This document shows, one piece after another, positions 6,523 through 11,612 of a stretch of 11,612 bases of DNA. The position numbers were made by a program, and so were the translations under genes. Below the pieces are notes generated by a model. It was not told where the DNA came from. It did not search any database and worked only from the letters and a program-made list of their open reading frames with translations. Source of the stretch: G11 sp947167445 (lineage in GTDB: Bacteria > Bacillota > Clostridia > Lachnospirales > Lachnospiraceae); contig CAMVID010000034.1 of assembly GCA_947167445.1 (NCBI GenBank), forward strand, positions 1 to 11,612, given 5' to 3'. The first letter of the stretch is position 1. Each line of letters begins with the position of its first letter.

Positions 6523-9333
6523 CTACTTCCTCTGTACCCCCAAGCAGAACCTGCTCACTTCAAGAGCAAAATTATCGTAATCCTTCTCCAGAAAATCCTT
6601 ACGTCCCTCCTTTGCGGCGGTTTCGTGATTTCTTGCAAGGACCTGTATCTCGCCCTGACAGGCGCTTCCCATCATTCCTTTGATGCTGTGGGCCGCAAGG
6701 GCGTAGGTCTCAAGGTCACCGTCATCCAAAGCAAGTCGCATTCTGCTTAAGGCCTTTAGGGAGTCATCAGCAACCTTGGCCATTACTCTGCAGGCAAAAT
6801 CTCTGCCTCCACAATAAAGCATAATCTGCTTGAATTTCTCTTCCCCAAAGAATTCCTCTAAATAATCAGCATCCGGTATTTGAGATGCATCTGTTTTTTC
6901 CAAAACTTCTTTAAGCTCAGCCTCATCGATTTCCTGAGCCTTCGGCGCTTCAGAAAGATATTTCGAAAGGACACCCTCCAAAGTTGCTCCGTCCACGGGC
7001 TTTGAAATGTAGTCGTCGAAGCCGGCCTCCAGATACTCCCTGCGGCTGCCCTCTGTGGCGTTGGCCGTAAGGACGATGACGGGAGTGTGGTAGTTTTGAT
7101 CGAAGGGGTGTTCCTTTATGGTTCGAAGCACATCAAGGCCGTCAAATTCGGGCATCATGTGATCTAAAAGAATCAAATCGTATTTATTCTGCTCGCAAAG
7201 TCCCACCGCATCACGGCCGTTGTCAATAAGAATGGTGTTAACCTCGGTGTGCTTAAGAAGCTGCCTGATTACCATAAGGTTTGACTCGTTGTCGTCAACC
7301 ACAAGAATGGTTTTGCCGGGGGCCTTAAAGGAGGCCTGATAATCGTTTGGAGCGGGTTTCTCCCTCTTGAAAAACTTCCAGTCCTCGCCGATGGGCAATT
7401 CATCCACCACATGCTGAGGAATCTTAACACAGAAGGTTGACCCCTTGCCGTAGGCGGACTGCACCGTAACCTCGCCTCCCATAATGCCGGTCAAAGCCTT
7501 CACAATTGAAAGCCCAAGGCCGGTACCCTGGATATTTCTGTTTTTCTTCTCATCAATTCTCGTAAAGGAATCGAAAAGTCTCGCGCAGTCCTCCTCCCTG
7601 ATGCCGATACCCGAGTCGGAAACTTCAAAGTGGAGGATTACGTTTTTACCGGAATTAATCTCGGAAGATTTGCTGTCAACGGGGGCTTCTGTGGCATAAA
7701 CCTTTAAGCCGATGAAGCCGGATTTCGTGTATTTTGCGGCGTTTGTGATGAGGTTAATGACAATCTGCTTGATTCTGTTCACATCGCCCTCAAGAACCGA
7801 AGGGATGGCAGCGGAAATGTCGGTCCTGACTTCAAGGCTCTGGGGCGCCGCCTGCTCCGACAGGAATGTGTAGAGGTCGTTTACCAGATCCGCCGACTTG
7901 TAGGGGTCGGTAACCAGGTTGAACCTTCCTGATTCTATTTTGGAAAAATCCAAAACATCTCCGATAATGGACATCAACAGGTTGCAGGAACGCTTGATGT
8001 GATCGGAGTAGATTGCGATATCTTCGTCGGTGTTCTCCCTGAGGATCATCTCGTTCATGCCGATGATGCTGTTGATGGGAGTGCGGATTTCGTGGGACAT
8101 GTTTGCAAGGAAGGTGGATTTTACAATGCTTGCGTCGATGGCGGCACGCTTATCTCTCTCGCTTGTGATGATGTCACCCACTGTATGAATCATTGCGCAG
8201 GCCATCAGAGCGTAAATGCCGACAACCATGCATATTCCGGTGGGGTAGTCGTAGGCAAGGTTAATGAAAGCCATCTCGTAACCTGTCAGCACGATAAGGA
8301 GAATGAGGCCGACGGCAACCCATTTGTACTCTTTGATTTTTCTGTCGATGGCATCCTTGATAATAAGGAAAAACGCAATGGCCGAGGTGATGGCAACGGT
8401 GGCGTCGTTGGCTCCCAGGGTTCTCTGGAAGGAGAGAATGTCTCCGAAGTGGAGAACGCAGATTGCAAGTTCGTCCACAAGAAGCACCGCAACCAGAAAA
8501 ATACAGATCTTCTGATATCTGTGCTGCTGAACTTCGTCCATGTATCTTATGAAAACAATGGCCATTATGGGAGTGATCATGTAGCCCACAAGGCCGCTGA
8601 AGAAGTTGTCGCCGAAAACTACCTGATAAAGGTAGGAGTCTGTAATTGCCCAGACGGAAACCGCCATCATTCCGTAGGCAAGAAGCCTGAAGGCAAGATT
8701 CTTTATTCCGTAAATGTGGCTGATGCCGAAGTTCACGGCCAAAAGAACTATGGATATGAAAAGAAGCAGCAGGGAAGCTATGAATCTGAAGCCGTTCTCG
8801 GCCCAGAGGGAACCTACGATTCCGTACATGTCGCCGTAGGAAACCTTGGCAAAACTTCCGTTGTTGGCTCCTGCTTCGTCCTTGACGATTCGAAGGGTTT
8901 TGCCGCAGTCGTCGGAACTTAAGGGCAGAGCCCAGGTTCTTCCCTTTACAACCTTGCCGGGAAGCCATGCGTCCTCGCCGTCATATTCCAGTCTTAACTC
9001 ATCGCCTATGTAAAGTCTGTGATCTCTGCTGGTTCTCCAAAGCAGATATTCACCGTCCTTGATATCGTCAGGGAGAGTGGTGGATATTTCTATGGGTTCA
9101 CCGAATTTGATGTTTATGTTTACGGGGAAGGTACATTCTCCGGAGAGCCCGGAGCCTGTGGTGTATGTCCAGGTAGAGTCAAGGGTCTTGATGACACCCT
9201 TCTCAAAAGATGTTGTGGTGTGGAACAGCTCGCTCAAAATAAAGAGCACAAATATTACGCCCACCGTTACCCACGATGCAGCAATGCATATTATTTTCAG
9301 TATGTCCAGCTTGCTTATTTTATCTTTCGCCAT
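6523..9333 (-). CDS. Membrane-bound hybrid sensor histidine kinase with receiver and HPt domains
   Basis: This 936-residue protein combines all steps of a phosphorelay except the final response regulator. Order: a membrane segment at about 13-36; an extracellular domain of about 145 residues rich in beta-strand patterns (for example EYLLWRTSRDHRLYIGDEL), perhaps a carbohydrate-binding-like fold; seven membrane segments at about 183-388, resembling the 7TM-DISM sensor layout; a HisKA domain with FLANMSHEIRTPIN and phospho-acceptor His414; an ATPase domain with N-box NLITNAAKYT, DSGIGI and GTGLGLSIV; a receiver with acidic pair Asp680/Asp681, phospho-acceptor Asp724 and Lys778 in ISKPVD; and a C-terminal HPt domain with His882 in AAHSIKGMMGSA. 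No DNA-binding or enzymatic output domain is present, so a separate regulator is needed and none is encoded here. The ATG follows AGGTGA four bases upstream. It lies downstream of the LacI gene on the same strand with repeat D in between, so the two may be separate units. Confidence 0.93.
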   Translation of the reverse strand: MAKDKISKLDILKIICIAASWVTVGVIFVLFILSELFHTTTSFEKGVIKTLDSTWTYTTGSGLSGECTFPVNINIKFGEPIEISTTLPDDIKDGEYLLWRTSRDHRLYIGDELRLEYDGEDAWLPGKVVKGRTWALPLSSDDCGKTLRIVKDEAGANNGSFAKVSYGDMYGIVGSLWAENGFRFIASLLLLFISIVLLAVNFGISHIYGIKNLAFRLLAYGMMAVSVWAITDSYLYQVVFGDNFFSGLVGYMITPIMAIVFIRYMDEVQQHRYQKICIFLVAVLLVDELAICVLHFGDILSFQRTLGANDATVAITSAIAFFLIIKDAIDRKIKEYKWVAVGLILLIVLTGYEMAFINLAYDYPTGICMVVGIYALMACAMIHTVGDIITSERDKRAAIDASIVKSTFLANMSHEIRTPINSIIGMNEMILRENTDEDIAIYSDHIKRSCNLLMSIIGDVLDFSKIESGRFNLVTDPYKSADLVNDLYTFLSEQAAPQSLEVRTDISAAIPSVLEGDVNRIKQIVINLITNAAKYTKSGFIGLKVYATEAPVDSKSSEINSGKNVILHFEVSDSGIGIREEDCARLFDSFTRIDEKKNRNIQGTGLGLSIVKALTGIMGGEVTVQSAYGKGSTFCVKIPQHVVDELPIGEDWKFFKREKPAPNDYQASFKAPGKTILVVDDNESNLMVIRQLLKHTEVNTILIDNGRDAVGLCEQNKYDLILLDHMMPEFDGLDVLRTIKEHPFDQNYHTPVIVLTANATEGSRREYLEAGFDDYISKPVDGATLEGVLSKYLSEAPKAQEIDEAELKEVLEKTDASQIPDADYLEEFFGEEKFKQIMLYCGGRDFACRVMAKVADDSLKALSRMRLALDDGDLETYALAAHSIKGMMGSACQGEIQVLARNHETAAKEGRKDFLEKDYDNFALEVSRFCLGVQRK

Positions 9334-9396
9334 GTGGTCACCTCAATCACATTAAGTAGCTTAAATTTACCATAATTTGAGGTTTTTTCGCAAGAG

Positions 9397-9499
9397 GTGC
9401 AAACAGGGGCCGACGTGCAGAATGGGGACAGGCCCAAACTGCACACGAAGCGTGCAATTTGGGCCTGTCCCCATTCTGCACATCCTGCCCAACCTGCAC
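9397..9499. repeat. Interspersed palindromic repeat, copy D
   Basis: Bases 9415-9444 pair with 9452-9481 (30 bp, one mismatch) around the loop ACGAAGC at 9445-9451. A decayed outer unit, GTGCAAACAGGGGCC, lies on the left at 9398-9412. On the right, a decayed minus-strand unit, GTGCAGGTTGGGCAGG, reaches 9499, the base next to the LacI stop codon (9500-9502). Read on the minus strand, this follows the LacI gene and precedes the histidine kinase promoter region. Confidence 0.92.
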
Positions 9500-10561
9500 C
9501 TATATCTGCTTCACAGAGTTACGTTCAATCAAAACTGAGGGTATACGTACATCGGCAATATCCTCGGAAACGGCTCCGGGATTCTCGATGAGGTTAATAA
9601 CGGCGTTGGCAGCCCTGCAGCCGATTTCCGGCAAAGGCAGCGCCATGGTGGTAAGCTCGGGAGTAAGGCCCGAGGAGATGTCCTGATTATCGTAGCCAAG
9701 GACTGAAATGTCACGACCCGGCACAATGCCTCGCTCCAAAAGTGCAGCATAGGCGCCTGAGGCAATGGCGTCGGACATACAAAAAACAGCGGTAATATCC
9801 TTATCGAGAAGGTATTTCATTCCTTCGTATCCGCCGACCTTGAACCAGCTTCCGTATTTTACAAGCTCGGGGTCAAAGAGAATTCTCTCCTCCAGCATGG
9901 CCTTCTGGATACCGAGAACTCGGTTGATGGTGTGGGTGTTGTCGTACTCGCCGGCAATGACACCGATCTTTCTGTGGCCCTTGGAAACAAGATATTTTAT
10001 GGCATCGTATCCGCCGGTGATATCGTCAAGGCGGAAGGTGGGGTATTGCCTGTCCACCGAAACCGCATAGGCCATTACAATAGGAAGACCGGAGGCGGAG
10101 AATAAATTGCGGACCGTGTGCTCGTGGCTTCCTACATATATAAGACCGTCCAGATTAAGAGTCTCCATCTTGGCAAGGACATCCTTTAAGGTCTTATCAA
10201 GCAGGGTTTCGTCCAGGAGCCATTCTCTGTGCCATCTGCCAAAAAGCCGCATATTCTCAATTACCACATTATAGCCGTGTTCCTCGCAGCAGCTCATGAT
10301 TCCTTCTACTATGGAAGGAGAGGAGAACTCGATCAGATCCTCGGCAATGATTCCTATGGTCTTTGTGGATACCGCACGAAGACTTCTGGCAAGGGAACTG
10401 GGGCGATAACCCATTCTTGCCACTTCAATTCTTATCTTCTCTGCGATTTCATCGCTTACCTTATTACTTTTTCCGTTTAAAACATTGGAAACGGTGGAAA
10501 TCGATACACCACACGCTTTTGCGACATCTCTGATTGTCACAGGTCCTGCTTTCTGTCCCAT
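9500..10561 (-). CDS. LacI-family transcriptional regulator
   Basis: This is a sugar-responsive DNA-binding protein, probably a repressor of the adjacent sugar-uptake gene. The 353 residues begin with a classic LacI helix-turn-helix (VTIRDVAKACGVSISTVSNVLNG, 8-30), followed by a hinge helix around PSSLARSLR (54-62), whose Ala58 and Leu61 are the usual minor-groove residues. A periplasmic-binding-like effector domain fills the rest (IGIIAEDL, the DGLIYVG and GYDAIKYLVSKGHRKIGVIAG segments, VLGYDNQDISSGLTPELTTM). The ATG is preceded on the minus strand by GGAGATAAA. The gene is divergent from the CUT1 sugar receptor gene, and the shared intergenic region carries palindromes of LacI type, the best clue to its target. 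Effector identity cannot be deduced; an oligo- or monosaccharide is expected. Confidence 0.95.
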   Translation of the reverse strand: MGQKAGPVTIRDVAKACGVSISTVSNVLNGKSNKVSDEIAEKIRIEVARMGYRPSSLARSLRAVSTKTIGIIAEDLIEFSSPSIVEGIMSCCEEHGYNVVIENMRLFGRWHREWLLDETLLDKTLKDVLAKMETLNLDGLIYVGSHEHTVRNLFSASGLPIVMAYAVSVDRQYPTFRLDDITGGYDAIKYLVSKGHRKIGVIAGEYDNTHTINRVLGIQKAMLEERILFDPELVKYGSWFKVGGYEGMKYLLDKDITAVFCMSDAIASGAYAALLERGIVPGRDISVLGYDNQDISSGLTPELTTMALPLPEIGCRAANAVINLIENPGAVSEDIADVRIPSVLIERNSVKQI

Positions 10562-10612
10562 TTTATCTCCGTGTATAATGTGAAATATCGTGTAAAATCA
10601 AGCTAAATTTGT

Positions 10613-10618
10613 ATTATA
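10613..10618 (-). promoter_or_regulatory. Candidate -10 of the LacI gene promoter
   Basis: On the minus strand these bases read TATAAT, about 50 bases upstream of the ATG in an AT-rich stretch. No good -35 lies 16-18 bases upstream, where ATGCAA or CATGCA is the closest. The operator-like sequence at 10646-10661 lies just beyond the -35 position, so autoregulation is possible. Confidence 0.4.
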
Positions 10619-10645
10619 GTTTATTTTATTTAAATTGCATGAAAA

Positions 10646-10661
10646 GGTCAAACGATTTTCC
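10646..10661. promoter_or_regulatory. Second, imperfect LacI-type operator
   Basis: GGTCAAACGATTTTCC matches the perfect palindrome at 10778-10793 at 13 of 16 positions, including the central CGATTT and both outer GG/CC ends. Its centre is 132 bases from that operator. It sits close to the LacI gene's own promoter. It could be an auxiliary site for looping or for autoregulation. Confidence 0.5.
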
Positions 10662-10738
10662 GTGAAAAACGGCGAGCCTCTAATTTTTTGTTCAAAACTT
10701 ACAAAAACAGAACTGCAATTTTGTTCAATAATCTCATA

Positions 10739-10767
10739 TTGACGAAATCTGACCACTGAAATATAAT
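10739..10767 (+). promoter_or_regulatory. Promoter of the sugar-binding protein gene
   Basis: TTGACG (10739-10744) is a five-of-six -35 and TATAAT (10762-10767) a perfect -10, with an optimal 17-base spacer. Transcription would start at about 10774. This is the best promoter in the window, in line with the strong expression usual for a sugar receptor lipoprotein. The operator begins just after the expected start point. Confidence 0.85.
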
Positions 10768-10777
10768 CGACTTAGAA

Positions 10778-10793
10778 GGTAAATCGATTTACC
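10778..10793. promoter_or_regulatory. LacI-family operator, perfect 16-base palindrome
   Basis: GGTAAATCGATTTACC is a perfect inverted repeat with a central CG, the typical form of LacI/GalR-family operators. It spans about +4 to +20 relative to the predicted start of the sugar receptor transcript, so bound repressor would block initiation or early elongation. The divergent LacI-family protein is the obvious candidate to bind it. Confidence 0.82.
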
Positions 10794-10836
10794 GCTTATA
10801 CCAAGCCAGTTTTACTACTTATAAGGAGGATATTAC

Positions 10837-11612
10837 ATGAAAAAGAAGTTATTGGCAACTCTCTTGGCAACAGCCTTCGCTGTTACAACTCTTGTAGGCT
10901 GCGGCGGATCAAATGCAGCAGCACCTGCAGCAGAAAGCTCAGACAACAAGACAGCCGAGACAACCGAGGCAGCTGACGTTACAGCAGACGCAGCAGCTAC
11001 AACGGGCAAACAGACAGATGGTAAGAATGTTCCTGTTCTTACAACTGAGCCTATGGAAATCACTCTTTGGGATATTTCCACAGAGGATCCCAACAAGTCA
11101 ATTGCGGAAGCAGCTGTAGCAAGATTCGAAGCTGACTATCCCAACATCAAAGTTAACCACATTCATCAGCAGAACGATACATACAAGCAGCAGCTTGTAG
11201 TAGCAATGAGCTCAGGCCAGTGCCCTGACATCTACGTTCACTGGGGTGGCGGTCCCATGGCTGAGTACTATAAGTCAGGTTTCGCTAACGACATCACAGA
11301 TATGTACGCTAAATACGATCATCCTGAATATGTTGAAGCAGCAGTTGCTCAGTCTTCATACGACGGAAAGATGCTTGCAATTCCTTTCAGCGGACTTACA
11401 GGCTGTGATATCTTCTATAATAAGACAATCTTCGCTAACCTTGGTCTCGAGATTCCTCAGACAATCGATGAGCTCGAAGAAGTTTGTGAAACACTTAAAG
11501 CTAACGGCTACATTCCTTTCTCACTTGCAAATGCTTCAAAGTGGACAGGTTCCATGTACTACATGTACCTTGTAGCTCGTCACTCAGGAAATGCTGAGTT
11601 CGATGCAGCTTA
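10837..11612 (+). CDS. Sugar ABC transporter substrate-binding lipoprotein (CUT1 type), 3' end outside window
   Basis: This is the cell-surface receptor of a carbohydrate importer. The frame stays open from the ATG to the window end, giving 258 complete codons of a protein that is usually about 400-450 residues. A lipoprotein signal (MKKKLLATLLATAFAVTTLVGC) puts the lipidated residue at Cys22. A linker rich in Ala, Ser and Thr follows to about residue 60, then a family 1 solute-binding domain (SBP_bac_1) with EITLWDIS, FEADYPNIKV, SSGQCPDIYVHWGG, IPFSGLTGCDIFYNKTIFANLGL and PQTIDELEEVCETLKANGYIPFSL. A strong AAGGAGG site at 10823-10829 lies 7 bases before the ATG. Codons favour GCT, CTT and GTT more than the neighbouring genes do, which fits high expression. 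Permease genes are expected just beyond the edge. Confidence 0.93.
   Translation, partial: MKKKLLATLLATAFAVTTLVGCGGSNAAAPAAESSDNKTAETTEAADVTADAAATTGKQTDGKNVPVLTTEPMEITLWDISTEDPNKSIAEAAVARFEADYPNIKVNHIHQQNDTYKQQLVVAMSSGQCPDIYVHWGGGPMAEYYKSGFANDITDMYAKYDHPEYVEAAVAQSSYDGKMLAIPFSGLTGCDIFYNKTIFANLGLEIPQTIDELEEVCETLKANGYIPFSLANASKWTGSMYYMYLVARHSGNAEFDAA

Noticed and set aside
7999..8922. Long plus-strand open frame of 307 codons
   Set aside because: It lies antisense within the membrane and HisKA region of the histidine kinase, shows no family motif and has no start signals. It mirrors the kinase codon bias.
8261..8968. Minus-strand 235-codon frame overlapping the kinase
   Set aside because: It is an out-of-frame shadow of the kinase membrane domain, with an Arg/Gln/His-rich composition and no recognisable domain.
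10833..11096. Minus-strand 87-codon frame near the right end
   Set aside because: It is a shadow of the Ala/Thr-rich linker of the sugar-binding lipoprotein, which has a strong promoter and ribosome site on the plus strand.

Overview
The window looks like chromosome from a Firmicute of the class Clostridia, most likely a Lachnospiraceae member of the Butyrivibrio/Pseudobutyrivibrio type. This is inferred from lipoprotein-tethered ABC solute receptors, strong AGGAGG-type ribosome sites, roughly balanced base composition, and the mix of a LacI regulator, a CUT1 sugar receptor and a large hybrid histidine kinase. No 16S or other marker gene is present, so the placement is tentative. No phage, plasmid or transposase gene is visible.

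Layout. (1) 148-3448, plus strand: a tight four-gene operon with a polar amino-acid ABC importer (lipoprotein receptor, permease, ATPase) and a zinc homocysteine S-methyltransferase. The suggested role is uptake of a sulfur amino acid or methyl donor, with conversion to methionine. (2) 3648-4799: glycerate kinase with its own extended -10 promoter. (3) 4800-5197: an unusual 400-base non-coding stretch. It holds a long hairpin overlapping the end of the kinase gene, six ACGT-centred sites spaced exactly 32 bases apart with alternating orientation, and an 18-base direct repeat. (4) 5198-6415: pncB, nicotinate phosphoribosyltransferase, for NAD salvage. (5) 6523-9333, minus strand: a hybrid histidine kinase carrying its own receiver and HPt domains. 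(6) 9500-10561, minus strand: a LacI-family regulator. (7) 10837 to the window end, plus strand: the start of a sugar-binding lipoprotein gene, transcribed divergently from the LacI gene. The intervening region carries a near-consensus promoter, a perfect 16-base palindromic operator just downstream of the -10, and a second related operator 132 bases away.

A family of GC-rich palindromic repeats is interspersed between genes: an edge or degenerate copy at 4-52, then 3452-3585, 6414-6508 and 9397-9499. Each complete copy starts at or within a few bases of a stop codon. It folds into a 30-37 bp hairpin with a 7-base loop, and in all three the loop reads GCTTCGT in the direction of one upstream gene. 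They probably act at transcript 3' ends and look like REP/BIME-type mobile repeats.

The strongest candidates for something undescribed are the 32-bp phased alternating array upstream of pncB and the orientation-biased palindrome family.
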